The notes under the pieces were generated by a model, which ran no database searches, was not told the DNA's origin, and worked only from the letters and a program-made list of their open reading frames with translations. The translations under genes and the position numbers were made by a program. Shown one piece after another: positions 23,646 through 32,014 of a stretch of 35,786 bases of DNA (position 1 is the first letter of the stretch; every line of letters begins with the position of its first letter). Origin of the DNA: Sinorhizobium sp. 8-89 (GTDB lineage Bacteria > Pseudomonadota > Alphaproteobacteria > Rhizobiales > Rhizobiaceae); contig NZ_JASKLR010000010.1 in NCBI RefSeq assembly GCF_030124325.1, forward strand, positions 176,145 to 211,930. The letters are read 5' to 3'.

Positions 23646-23868
23646 GAGCTTCCTCCTTCCGGGGATCGCGCTGCCCTGGGTCGATCCAGGAGCATGCACG
23701 GGATCGGTTCCTCGAAGTTTCGGCTGGATGTGAGCGAAAAATTCTCTTCGCCCTTGCCTGATCCTGCCCTGAACCTTCCTTGCAGCTTGACTATCGCTCA
23801 CCAGTGATGTTCAATCAAACGAAATGAAATCATGTTATCTTTCAGATTTTCTGAATGAGGATCCCGCC

Positions 23869-24759
23869 ATGAACATGATGTTGCGCCACGCGCTCCCGCT
23901 CCTCGAAATGGACGTGCTGAAGACCTTTGTCGCCATTGCCGAAACCGGCAACTTCACCACTGCGGCGGAGACCGTCTACCGCACTCCGTCGGCTGTCTCG
24001 ATGCAGATCAAGAAGCTGGAGGAGCTGCTTGGTTGCACGCTGTTCCTGCGCGACGCGCGCTCGGTGTCGCTGACGCCGAAGGGCGAGATGCTGCTTGGCT
24101 TTGCCCGGCGGCTCTTGTCGCTCAACAACGAAACGGTATCGCGCTTCCTTCTGCCCGACATGAACGGTGTCGTCCGGGTTGGTGCGCCCGAGGATGTCGG
24201 CGAGCGGATACTGCCGGACGTGCTGAAGCGCTTTGGCGAATCCTACCCGAATGTCACCGTCGACGTATCGATCGGCATGAGCAACGCCATGCGCAAGCGG
24301 GTCGACGAGCATCGGCTTGACATCGCCATCTTCAACAGCCTGACCGACGATGTGCCGAAGGACACGGAAATCCTGATGCAGGAAAAACTCGTCTGGGCCG
24401 GCGTGAAATGCGGCAATGCGCATCTGCGCGATCCTCTGCCGGTTTCCATGTGGGAAGACGGCTGCGTCTGGCGCGCCGATGCGGTTGAGAAGCTGTCCCG
24501 TGCGGGGCGCAAGTTCCGCATCGCGTTTCTGAGCGCCTATACCACAGGGCAGCGGGCTGCGGTGCTCGCCGGCCTCGCCATTGCGCCGCTGCCGCGCTAC
24601 CTCGTGCGGGGCGAGATGGTGCCGCTTGGCGAACACGACGGGCTGCCGGATCTCGGCCATTACGACATCGGCCTCAAGGTCATCGATGATGCGCCGGCGC
24701 CGGTGCTGGCGGTCGCGGAGCATGTGCGTGCCGCCTTTGCCGAACTCCAGATGCAATAG
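23869..24759 (+). CDS. LysR-family transcriptional regulator
   Basis: A 296-aa regulator. The N-terminal winged helix-turn-helix is at about residues 15-75 (EMDVLKTFVAIAETGNFTTA, TVYRTPSAVSMQIKKLEELL, RDARSVSLTPKGE). A linker helix and a periplasmic-binding-protein-like effector domain follow (VVRVGAPEDVGERILPDVLK, DIAIFN, LAGLAIAPLPRYLV). It most resembles the LrhA/HexA-like branch in its effector part, but the inducer is unknown. The ATG at 23869 has AGGA eight bases upstream; the ATG at 23824 has none. It is divergent from the 114-aa gene. The motif TCAAACGAA in its leader is shared with the DUF1127 region. Confidence 0.86.
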   Translation: MNMMLRHALPLLEMDVLKTFVAIAETGNFTTAAETVYRTPSAVSMQIKKLEELLGCTLFLRDARSVSLTPKGEMLLGFARRLLSLNNETVSRFLLPDMNGVVRVGAPEDVGERILPDVLKRFGESYPNVTVDVSIGMSNAMRKRVDEHRLDIAIFNSLTDDVPKDTEILMQEKLVWAGVKCGNAHLRDPLPVSMWEDGCVWRADAVEKLSRAGRKFRIAFLSAYTTGQRAAVLAGLAIAPLPRYLVRGEMVPLGEHDGLPDLGHYDIGLKVIDDAPAPVLAVAEHVRAAFAELQMQ

Positions 24760-24804
24760 GCTACGACAGCGCCCGCCATTTGACGCCGCCTGCGGACGCC
24801 CTGG

Positions 24805-24846
24805 TTGACAACAATAAGCCATGACTTATAATAAGTCATGGCTTAT
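24805..24846 (+). promoter_or_regulatory. consensus promoter and operator of arsR, running into the start codon
   Basis: The -35 hexamer TTGACA (24805-24810), 16-bp spacer and -10 hexamer TATAAT (24827-24832) match the sigma-70 consensus exactly. ATAAGCCATGACTTAT (24814-24829) and its exact reverse complement (24831-24846) flank one base, so the operator covers the spacer, the -10 and the first three codons. The expected start of transcription is at about 24838, the A of the start codon. Confidence 0.78.
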
Positions 24847-25149
24847 GAAGATAAATTGTTCGCAGCCCTTGCCGACCCGACCCGGCGCGCGATTTTCGAG
24901 CATGTCGCCGGGCGGCGGCAGTCGGTCGCGGAGCTGGCACGCGTGATGCCGGTGTCGCAGCCGGCAATTTCTCAGCATTTGAAGGTCTTGAAGGAAGCGC
25001 GGCTCGTGCGGGACGAGGCTTCGGGCGCGCGCCGGATCTATTCGATCGATCCGGAGGGGCTGGGGCCTCTTCGCGCATGGCTCGACCGCTTCTGGAGCGA
25101 CCAGCTTGCCGCCTTCAAGGCCGTTGTCGAGACGGCGGACGATAGCTGA
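24838..25149 (+). CDS. ArsR-family transcriptional regulator
   Basis: A 103-aa winged helix-turn-helix repressor. Motifs: LFAALADPTRRAIFEHVAG, AELARVMPVSQPAISQHLKV (recognition helix), ARLVRDEASGARRIYSIDPE (wing). No Cys pairs of the metal-sensing ArsR type are present, so it belongs to the group that accompanies SRPBCC/AHSA1 proteins and senses other ligands. The start is fixed by the family N-terminus. It has no Shine-Dalgarno sequence, and the promoter places the transcript start at or next to the ATG, implying a leaderless mRNA. The operator overlaps the start codon, so autorepression is likely. The SRPBCC gene follows after a 39-base gap. Confidence 0.88.
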   Translation: MAYEDKLFAALADPTRRAIFEHVAGRRQSVAELARVMPVSQPAISQHLKVLKEARLVRDEASGARRIYSIDPEGLGPLRAWLDRFWSDQLAAFKAVVETADDS

Positions 25150-25188
25150 CACGGCATGAAATCATCGATGCAACGGGAGGAAAGCATC

Positions 25189-25656
25189 ATGCACACGATA
25201 GACCCGGCTGCGGTCCGCAAGTCCGTCACTGTCCGCGCATCGCCGGAGAAAGCCTTCGATGTCTTCGTCAACGGCATGGGGAGCTGGTGGATCAAGGGTC
25301 ATAGCCTCACCGAATCCGGTCAGAAGACGGTAATCGTCGAGGCCGTTGCCGGCGGCCGCTGGTACGAGGTCGGTAATGCCGGCGAGGAGCGGGACTGGGG
25401 TCATATCATTGCTTGCGACCGGCCGAACCGCATTCTCTTCGCCTGGCAGCTCAACGCCGATTTTGACTTCGATCCCGCGTTCCACACCGAAGTGGAAGTT
25501 CTCTTCGAGGCAAAGGGCGCGAACGAGACAATGGTCGTCCTTGAACATCGCCAACTCGAGAGCTATGGCGCCAGAACCCAGGAACTGCGCGGCGTGCTCG
25601 ATTCCGAGAGCGGCTGGGGCGGGTTGCTGGCGTCCTATGTCGCGAAAGTGGCGTAA
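25189..25656 (+). CDS. SRPBCC (AHSA1-like) family protein
   Basis: A 155-aa START/Bet v 1-type small-ligand-binding fold. Typical segments are VRKSVTVRASPEKAFDVFVN at the start, WWIKGHSLTES, ERDWGHIIACDRPNRILFAW, and a C-terminal helix (ESGWGGLLASYVAKVA). It pairs with the preceding ArsR gene, a common arrangement where the SRPBCC protein is thought to bind or modify the ArsR ligand; ligand unknown. The ATG at 25189 has GGGAGGAAA upstream; the ATG at 25156 lacks a site. Its end lies 18 bases from the converging DUF1127 gene. Confidence 0.86.
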   Translation: MHTIDPAAVRKSVTVRASPEKAFDVFVNGMGSWWIKGHSLTESGQKTVIVEAVAGGRWYEVGNAGEERDWGHIIACDRPNRILFAWQLNADFDFDPAFHTEVEVLFEAKGANETMVVLEHRQLESYGARTQELRGVLDSESGWGGLLASYVAKVA

Positions 25657-25673
25657 GCTCGTCGCGGCCGAGA

Positions 25674-25925
25674 TCACCGCATGGACATCAAGGTGGTCAT
25701 CTGGCCTGTCTTGATTTCGATGACGGGTTTTGGATCGCGCGCATCGGCCGGATAACCGATGTCTTTCAGCTCGTCACGGTTGAGGCTTTCGATCGCCTTC
25801 AGCGTCTGCGTGTGCCGGTGCCAGGTTGCAATGGCGGCGGCAATATTCTCAAGGCGCTCTGTCAGGGCGTGGACGATATCGCTCGCATGCGCCGCATGTC
25901 CGGAGTGAAATTCCGTGGTAGCCAT
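25674..25925 (-). CDS. DUF1127 domain protein, 83 aa
   Basis: A small protein with a DUF1127 core at about residues 33-61: NIAAAIATWHRHTQTLKAIE, SLNRDELKDIGYP. A His-rich N-terminal segment (EFHSGHAAHASDIVHALTE) and an acidic-to-basic tail follow. It is longer than the classical ~45-residue members. The ATG at 25925 is preceded by GGAGG; an upstream ATG at 25937 would give four more residues but lacks a ribosome site. It converges with the SRPBCC gene. Role in RNA metabolism is only an inference from relatives. Confidence 0.82.
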   Translation of the reverse strand: MATTEFHSGHAAHASDIVHALTERLENIAAAIATWHRHTQTLKAIESLNRDELKDIGYPADARDPKPVIEIKTGQMTTLMSMR

Positions 25926-26095
25926 CTCGGCCTCCATCTTCGATTGATGGAATGACCTTGCCACAGCGGCGTTTTGCCGCCGTTCAGGCAGGAGTGAAAA
26001 GCTGGCGAAGGCGAAGGCGCCAGGCGCTAAATCTGCGTTAAATCGAACACGATCGGTGCTAACGTGGCGCGTGTTCGTGAAAACGGAGCCAGCGC

Positions 26096-28096
26096 ATGCG
26101 TATCCGATTGCTGGGGGATCTCACTGTCGTTTCGCCTTCGGACGAGCCGGTCAAGTTTACGACGCGCAAGACCGCGCTTGTCTTTGCCGCCCTGGTTCTC
26201 TCGGGGGGTCGCGGCGTGCGAAGGGCCTCGTTGGCCGATGCCTTCTGGCCGGGGCGCGGCCTGGCGCAGGCGCGCAACAGCCTGCGCCAGGCGCTCGTCG
26301 ATATCCGGCGCGCCTTTCCCGCAGGCAATTGCGCCGCGATCGACATCGAGACGGATCTCGAAACCATTAGTCTTGCCGCCGGCTCCGGCGAGGCCGACAT
26401 TTGGGTCTTCGATCGTCTGATCGAGCGGGGCGGGATCGGCAATCTCGCGGCGGCGGAACTTTATCGCGGTGATCTCCTTGCGGAGATCTCAATTCCCGAA
26501 GAACTCGAGCAATGGTTTCAGCCGCATGTCAGCAGCTACCGGCAGAAGGCGCTGCAACTCGTCGATCGGCTGAGCCGCGACCTGGAGCCTGGCGGCGACC
26601 GGGCTGGCGGCGACACGGGGGGCGTGCAGGCCTGCGAGCGCCTTGCCGAGCGGCTGCTCGCTTCGGAACCCGCCGCCGAGGAGGCCCATCGCGCCATGAT
26701 CCGGCTTTACCAGCGCCGCGGGCAGGCGAACGCCGCCATGCGACAATATCTCCTCTGCCGCGAAGCCCTGCAGCGGGAACTCGGTGTCGAACCAGAAGCG
26801 GCGACGAGGGCGTTGATCGAAACGGCCCCGGGTCCCGAGACGCAGGAGAAGGCACCGTCCGTCGCGGCTGCGAAAACCCACGCCGCAGTGCCTCCCGAAA
26901 GGGAGCAGCCTTCCGTCGTTGTCATGCCCTTCGACAATCTGAGCAGCGAGGAGGACGACTATTTCGTCGACGGCGTCGTAGAGGAGATCACGGCGGCGCT
27001 GTCGCGCGTTCGCGATTTCTTCGTCATCGCCCGCCAGTTAGCCTTCACGTACAAGGGCCGCTTCATCGATGTCCGTGAAGTCGGAGCCGAGCTCGGGGTT
27101 TCCTATGTGGTGGAGGGCACGGTTCGGCGCGGCGGCGACCGTCTGCGCATCTCCGTGCAACTGGTCGACGCGGAATCGCGCAAGCAATTGTGGTCGGATC
27201 GCTACGAGGGGGCGAACGCGGATCTGTTCGAGTTCCAGGACCGGATCGCGGCCCAGGTCGCCGGCGCAATCCATCCGGCGGTGCGCCACGCGGAGATCGA
27301 ATCCGCGACGCGCAAGCCGCCTGCGAATCTCAGAGCCTACGACCTGGTGATGCGGGCCTTCCCGAAACTCTGGGGACAGAATGCCGTTGCTATCGCCGAG
27401 GCCATGAAGACGCTCGAGGAGGCGCTGCAACTCGATCCGAAATACGGTCGGGCGCATGCGCTGCTTGCGTGGTGCCACGCGGTGAACATCACCTATCTCT
27501 GGTCGCCGGACCAGGCGGCAGAGTTGCAGGCGACGCTCGATTCTGTTCATCGTGCGTCCGGGCTGGTCGAGGACGATCCGACGGCGCTGACGGCTTGTGG
27601 GGCAGCCGCTAGTCTTGCCGGCGACCAGCAAAGAGCGTCCGCGTTCATCGAGAGCGCATTGGCGCTCGATCCGAACAATGCCTGGGCCTGGACTCGTTAC
27701 GGATGGGTCGGGGTCTATCAGGACGAGGCGACCGAGGCGCAGGAGCGGTTCGAGCGGGCGATGCGGCTGAGCCCGCTCGACCCTTTCGTCTTCAATATGC
27801 GCATGGGGCTCGGGGCTGCCTATGCGCTTGCTGGCCGGTTTTCGGAAGCGGCCGCGATCGCCCGGGACGTGGTCACACGCCATACAAACGTCACCTGGGC
27901 GTATCGTCAATTGGCGGCCTGGGCAGCCATGAACGACGACATGAAGACAGCCCATTGGGCAGCCGAGCGATTTCTCGCCATTCAGCCCGACTACACGATC
28001 GCGAAATATGTCGCGCTTCCCTCGCTGCGTGACGTCAGCCGTTTCCGCGAAACGATGGCGGCAGGCATGAAGAAGGCGGGCCTGCCGGAGAATTAG
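26096..28096 (+). CDS. BTAD/SARP-type regulator with TolB-like and TPR domains
   Basis: A 666-aa multidomain protein. Residues 1-90 are an OmpR/SARP-like winged helix (MRIRLLGDLTVVSPSDEPVK, TRKTALVFAALVL). Residues 95-245 form the bacterial transcriptional activation domain (AEELYRGDLLAE-like, AHRAMIRLYQRRGQANAAMR). Residues 270-400 are a TolB N-terminal-like/FlgO-like domain (VVVMPFDNLSSEEDDYFVDG, IARQLAFTYKGR, GVSYVVEGTVRRGGDRLRIS). The rest is TPR-like helical repeats (ALQLDPKYGRAHALLAW, SALALDPNNAWAWTRYG). This is the architecture of rhizobial CadC-like/adenylate-cyclase-linked regulators without the cyclase. No membrane helix is seen. The target is unknown. GGAG precedes the ATG. Confidence 0.85.
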   Translation: MRIRLLGDLTVVSPSDEPVKFTTRKTALVFAALVLSGGRGVRRASLADAFWPGRGLAQARNSLRQALVDIRRAFPAGNCAAIDIETDLETISLAAGSGEADIWVFDRLIERGGIGNLAAAELYRGDLLAEISIPEELEQWFQPHVSSYRQKALQLVDRLSRDLEPGGDRAGGDTGGVQACERLAERLLASEPAAEEAHRAMIRLYQRRGQANAAMRQYLLCREALQRELGVEPEAATRALIETAPGPETQEKAPSVAAAKTHAAVPPEREQPSVVVMPFDNLSSEEDDYFVDGVVEEITAALSRVRDFFVIARQLAFTYKGRFIDVREVGAELGVSYVVEGTVRRGGDRLRISVQLVDAESRKQLWSDRYEGANADLFEFQDRIAAQVAGAIHPAVRHAEIESATRKPPANLRAYDLVMRAFPKLWGQNAVAIAEAMKTLEEALQLDPKYGRAHALLAWCHAVNITYLWSPDQAAELQATLDSVHRASGLVEDDPTALTACGAAASLAGDQQRASAFIESALALDPNNAWAWTRYGWVGVYQDEATEAQERFERAMRLSPLDPFVFNMRMGLGAAYALAGRFSEAAAIARDVVTRHTNVTWAYRQLAAWAAMNDDMKTAHWAAERFLAIQPDYTIAKYVALPSLRDVSRFRETMAAGMKKAGLPEN

Positions 28097-28178
28097 GTCG
28101 TTTTCGCAACAATGAAATGATCTAGCTCCTTGAAACGACGCGGCCCGAGCCCGGAGGACCGCTACGCACGGGCATTAC

Positions 28179-29338
28179 TCAGTCCGCCGGCAGACGCAGA
28201 CGCTGCCTGACGATCGCGGCGTGAAAGCGGAGGCCGTGGATCAGCCCGGCGTCGTTGAAGTCGTAGGCGGGATTGTGCAGCGGCGCGGAGTCCCTGCCGT
28301 TGCCGAGGAAAACGAAGCAGCCGGGAACGTGTTCGAGGAAGCGGGCGAAATCCTCGGATCCAGTCATCGGCTCACAGGCCATGGCGATGTGGTCGGGTTC
28401 GAATACGGTCCTGGCGGCGGCGAAGGCTTCCTCGACGAGGGCCGCGTCATTGACGAGGGGCACGAATTCGCGCGTATAGGTCACCTCGGCAGAGACGTTG
28501 TGGGTCAGCGCCGTGCCTTTGGCGATCACGCGCATCTGTTTCTCGATCTCGGTGCTCACTTCCGGCCGGAAGCTGCGAGCGTCGCCAAGGATGCGGGCAA
28601 GGCCGGGCAGGGCGTTGCGAGTGCCATCGGTGAGGAGCTTCGTCACCGAGACGACACCGATATCGGCCGGGCTCAGGCGGCGGGAGACGATCGTCTGCAG
28701 GTTGATGACCAGTGCGCAGGCGGCGACGAGCACCTCGTTGGCCGCGTGCGGCCGCGCGGCATGGCCGCCGATGCCTTTGAGCACGATCTCGAAATTATCT
28801 TCCGCCGACATGATCGGGCCCGCCCGGGTTTCGAAATGATCGACGGGAAGGCCCGGCAGGTTGTGCAGCCCGTAGATCTCCTCGAAGGGAAACCGCTGCA
28901 TCAGGCCGTCGTCGACCATGGCGAGCGCGCCCTTGCCCCATTCCTCCGCCGGCTGGAAGACGAAACGTACGGTACCGTCGAAACCGCCTTCCTCGGCAAG
29001 CAGCTTTGCAGCGCCGAGCAGCATGGTCGTGTGGCCGTCGTGGCCGCATGCATGCATCACGCCAGGGTTTTGCGAGCGATACTCGACCGCTCCCTGTTCC
29101 GGAATGCGCAGCGCGTCCATGTCGGCGCGAAGAGCAATGGCGCGGTTGCGCCGCCGCAGCGGAGCGTACCGACGACGCCGGTGCCGCCGACGCCTTCGGC
29201 AACGTCAAGCCCAGATTCCCTGAGCTTCGCCGCGACGAAGGCGGAGGTCCGCTTTTCCTCGAAGCCGAATTCCGGATGGGCGTGAAGATCGCGCCGCCAT
29301 CCTGTCATCTGCTTTTCAAGCATCTCGAGATCGGTCAT
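28179..29338 (-). pseudogene. M20-family amidohydrolase, frameshifted
   Basis: The reading frame begins at 29338 with MTDLEMLEKQMTGWRRDLHA, typical of M20 hippurate/acyl-amino-acid amidohydrolases, but shifts at about 29148-29157. The main part then continues in another frame to 28179 with the zinc-ligand motif HACGHDGHT, then [19 protein letters not shown] and a C-terminal [20 protein letters not shown]. Adding one G in the GGC repeat gives a continuous [20 protein letters not shown] of about 386 residues, so the damage is a single-base deletion or a sequencing error. All metal-ligand motifs are intact. It lies 12 bases after the M20 gene upstream, with AGGAA before its start, and is the last gene of the dpaL operon. 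Confidence 0.82.
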
Positions 29339-29350
29339 CGGAGCGTTCCT

Positions 29351-30586
29351 TCAGTCTGCAGCCAGCCGTTGAATGACATCGAAGAGGACATTGGCGCCGG
29401 CGACAAGGTCGGCGTCGGCCGTATATTCGCGTGGGTTGTGGCTGATGCCGCCAACGCTCGGCACGAAAATCATTGCCGCCGGCGCGATCCGCGCGATCAT
29501 CTGCGCGTCATGGCCGGCGCCGGAGGTCATGCGTTTCGAGACGAGGCCGCGCCCGCGGGCTGCCTCCTCAATGATCCCGACAATCTTTGCGTCGAAGGTC
29601 ACCGGCTCAAACCGCGCGAGGCGCTCCGCCGTAACAGTCATGCTCTCGGCAGCCGCCAGGTCCTGCAGATAGCCGGCGAGCGCGGCTTCCTCCACCTTCA
29701 GCCGTTCCGCGTCGGGATCGCGCAGGTCGACGGTGAACATGGCGCGCGACGGGATCACGTTGATGGCGCTCGGCTCGAAGGCGATACAGCCGACGGTGGC
29801 GACGGTGGGCGTATTGGATGCTATTGCGCGATCGTGCAGGAAGCCGATCACGCGGGCGGCCGCGTGGCCGGCATCACGCCGCATCGACATCGGCGTCGTG
29901 CCGGCGTGATTGGCGACGCCCTCGATCGTAATCCGCTGCCAGGAAATGCCCTGCAGGTTCTCGACGGCTCCGATCGGCACGCCTTCGCGCTCCAGGACCG
30001 GGCCTTGTTCGACATGGAGTTCGACATAGGCATGTGGCTTCGAGAGGCCGGGCACGCCGGCACCGGCATAGCCGATGCGTCGCAGTTCCTCGCCAAGCAC
30101 GCTGCCGTCCGTGCCGACAATCGCAAGCGCCTCGTCAATCGAAAGCCCGCCGGCATAGACGAGCGAGCCCATCATGTCGGGGGCATAGCGAACGCCCTCC
30201 TCATTGGTGAAGGCGGCGATGGCGATCGGGTGGGCGAGGGCGGTACCGGCCTCCCTCAAGGTCTGGATCGTCTCCAGACCGGAAAGCACACCGTAGCAGC
30301 CATCGTAAATGCCGGCGTCGATGACGGTGTCGATATGCGAGCCGATGAGAACGGGCGCATTCTCCGCGTTGCGGGCATCCCGCCAGACGCCGAAGATATT
30401 GCCGATCTGGTCGACCTCGATCTCAAGCTCCGCCTCGCGAAGCCACTGGACAAGCCGATCCCGCCCGGCCTTGTCCGCGTCCGACGCCGCGAGTCGGGTC
30501 AATCGGCTATCGCTGTCGCGGCCGATTTCGCCGAGGGCGCGGATGCGGCTGAGCAGCCGCTCTGCATTGATCGAGAGGGCGCTCAT
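29351..30586 (-). CDS. M20 family Zn-dependent amidase (HyuC/N-carbamoyl amino acid hydrolase type)
   Basis: A 411-aa cytoplasmic binuclear-metal hydrolase related to N-carbamoyl-L-amino-acid hydrolase, allantoate amidohydrolase and beta-ureidopropionase. Ligand motifs are GSHIDTV (His84, Asp86), AGIYDGCYG (Asp95), TNEEG (Glu129-Glu130) and ELHVEQGPVLE. A dimerisation domain (NHAGTTPMSMRRDAG) is present. The C-terminal GHDAQMIA and GISHNPRE match the family. The exact substrate cannot be told by motif. Its ATG overlaps the stop of the upstream ammonia-lyase gene (ATGA), so these two are strictly coupled, and the frameshifted M20 gene follows after 12 bases. Confidence 0.88.
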   Translation of the reverse strand: MSALSINAERLLSRIRALGEIGRDSDSRLTRLAASDADKAGRDRLVQWLREAELEIEVDQIGNIFGVWRDARNAENAPVLIGSHIDTVIDAGIYDGCYGVLSGLETIQTLREAGTALAHPIAIAAFTNEEGVRYAPDMMGSLVYAGGLSIDEALAIVGTDGSVLGEELRRIGYAGAGVPGLSKPHAYVELHVEQGPVLEREGVPIGAVENLQGISWQRITIEGVANHAGTTPMSMRRDAGHAAARVIGFLHDRAIASNTPTVATVGCIAFEPSAINVIPSRAMFTVDLRDPDAERLKVEEAALAGYLQDLAAAESMTVTAERLARFEPVTFDAKIVGIIEEAARGRGLVSKRMTSGAGHDAQMIARIAPAAMIFVPSVGGISHNPREYTADADLVAGANVLFDVIQRLAAD

Positions 30587-31797
30587 GCCGTCGCCCGCTG
30601 TGCCTGCCGGCGGCCGATGACCTCCGCCGGGGTCATACCGACGAGCTCGGCATAACGTTCCGGATCCGTCGCCCCTTCGGTGTTGAAAAGCAGGACGCGA
30701 GAGGTTTCGTCGAGGTCGAGCGCCGCCCTGATGGCGGGGGTGGTCGCCGCCCGGAGGAGGCCTGCGAGCCCCGCGCCCCCGCTTTCTCCGGCAACGATCG
30801 CCGGATCGTTGCCGGACGGGCGCGCCAGCCGGTTCATTGCGGCAATGGCGTCCTGCTCATCGACGGTCATGAAGACGTCCGCGACGTGCTTTAGCACCCG
30901 CCAGGCGACGAGCGAGGGATCATAGCATTCGAGCATGGCCATCACTGTCGGCTCGCCATGGGCGATCTTGACGGGATGCCCGGCACGGGCCGTCTCGAAG
31001 ATGCACGCGGCGCGCACTGGGTCGACGACGGTGAAGGTCGGCCGCCTGTCGCCGAACGTAAGCGCGAGATGACCGCTGACGGCTGCGGCGACGCCACCGA
31101 CGCCCGCCTGCACGAAGACATGCGTCGGCGGCTCCGGCAGCCGGCGCAGCGCCTCCCGCACCATCGCCGTGTAACCCTGCATCACCAGTCCGGGAATGCG
31201 CTCATAGCCTGCCCAGGACGTATCGGAAACGATCGTCCAAAGATTCAGGAGCGCGACCCTCGCCGCTTCGGCAACGGTATCATCATAGGTTCCCTCGATC
31301 CGGACAACCTCGGCGCCGAAGCGGGAGATCGCCGCGACGCGGGCCTCGCTGACGCCGCTGTGAACGAAGATCACCGCTTTCGCGCCAACGAGCTCGGCCC
31401 CTTGCGCTACCGAACGGCCGTGATTGCCGTCGGTCGCGCAGGCGAAGGTCATCGTCGCCGTCACGGCTTTCACCTCCGACGAATGCAGCTCGGCGATATC
31501 GACCGGGCGTCCGAGGCGCCGTTCCGCCTCTTCCAGCACCAGCCGGATCACCGCATAGGCGCCACCGAGCGCCTTGAAGCTGCCGAGACCGAGCCGATGG
31601 CCCTCATCCTTGACATGGACCGCGCCGACGCCGAGTTCGCGGGCGAGCGCCGGCAGCGCAGGCAGCGGCGTCTCGGCGTGATTGGCGCGATGCGCGAGGA
31701 AGCGCTCGACCGTATCGGCCCCGGCTTCTCCAAGCGTTTCCGCATCGACGGTGTCGAGCGGCTTGTTGTGGTCCGGATGGGTATTTAGAAGAAACAT
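30583..31797 (-). CDS. dpaL: 2,3-diaminopropionate ammonia-lyase
   Basis: A 404-aa PLP enzyme (fold-type II) that breaks 2,3-diaminopropionate to pyruvate and two ammonia, as E. coli YgeX does. The PLP lysine is Lys75 in LGLGSFKALGGAYAV. The phosphate-binding loop QAGVGGVAAAV, the ATDGNHGRSVA asparagine loop and the C-terminal GESGGAGLAGLL are all present. Length is close to the E. coli enzyme. It is the first gene of a three-gene operon with two M20 hydrolases, the first overlapping by four bases. A divergent Lrp/AsnC regulator lies upstream, separated by tandem palindromes. E. coli also links ygeX to an M20 hydrolase, ygeY. Confidence 0.9.
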   Translation of the reverse strand: MFLLNTHPDHNKPLDTVDAETLGEAGADTVERFLAHRANHAETPLPALPALARELGVGAVHVKDEGHRLGLGSFKALGGAYAVIRLVLEEAERRLGRPVDIAELHSSEVKAVTATMTFACATDGNHGRSVAQGAELVGAKAVIFVHSGVSEARVAAISRFGAEVVRIEGTYDDTVAEAARVALLNLWTIVSDTSWAGYERIPGLVMQGYTAMVREALRRLPEPPTHVFVQAGVGGVAAAVSGHLALTFGDRRPTFTVVDPVRAACIFETARAGHPVKIAHGEPTVMAMLECYDPSLVAWRVLKHVADVFMTVDEQDAIAAMNRLARPSGNDPAIVAGESGGAGLAGLLRAATTPAIRAALDLDETSRVLLFNTEGATDPERYAELVGMTPAEVIGRRQAQRATA

Positions 31798-31815
31798 GGG
31801 CGTCCTCGTTCATCA

Positions 31816-31914
31816 GCGGGATGAGGAAAAGTGCAGGCGGTTTTCCGCCCACATCCCGCGCCGCAAAGAGCGGGAATGAGGAAAAGTGTAGGCGGTTTTG
31901 CGCCCGCATCCCGC
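31816..31914. repeat. tandem palindromic repeats between dpaL and lrp
   Basis: Two copies of a ~45-bp palindrome, at 31816-31859 and 31870-31914, with 54-bp periodicity. Each begins GCGGGA-TGAGGAAAAGTG, contains the inner hairpin GGCGG-TTTT-CCGCC (in copy 2 GGCGG-TTTT-GCGCC), and ends ATCCCGC, which pairs with the GCGGGAT start. The sequence is like palindromes scattered through rhizobial intergenic DNA. It lies in the divergent promoter region and is close to the dpaL start at 31797. Confidence 0.75.
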
Positions 31915-32014
31915 GTGTCAAACCAGCAGGTCGGCGAGTTTATATTGCAGAGCGCATGAAAATTGCGCTGTATTCCGGCATGTGAAATGCAAGTTTGTTT
32001 CGTGGAGAGAATGC

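Noticed and set aside
29006..30655. A 549-codon plus-strand frame opposite the two M20 genes
   Set aside because: The minus-strand frames carry metal-binding motifs and operon overlap; the plus frame is a shadow.
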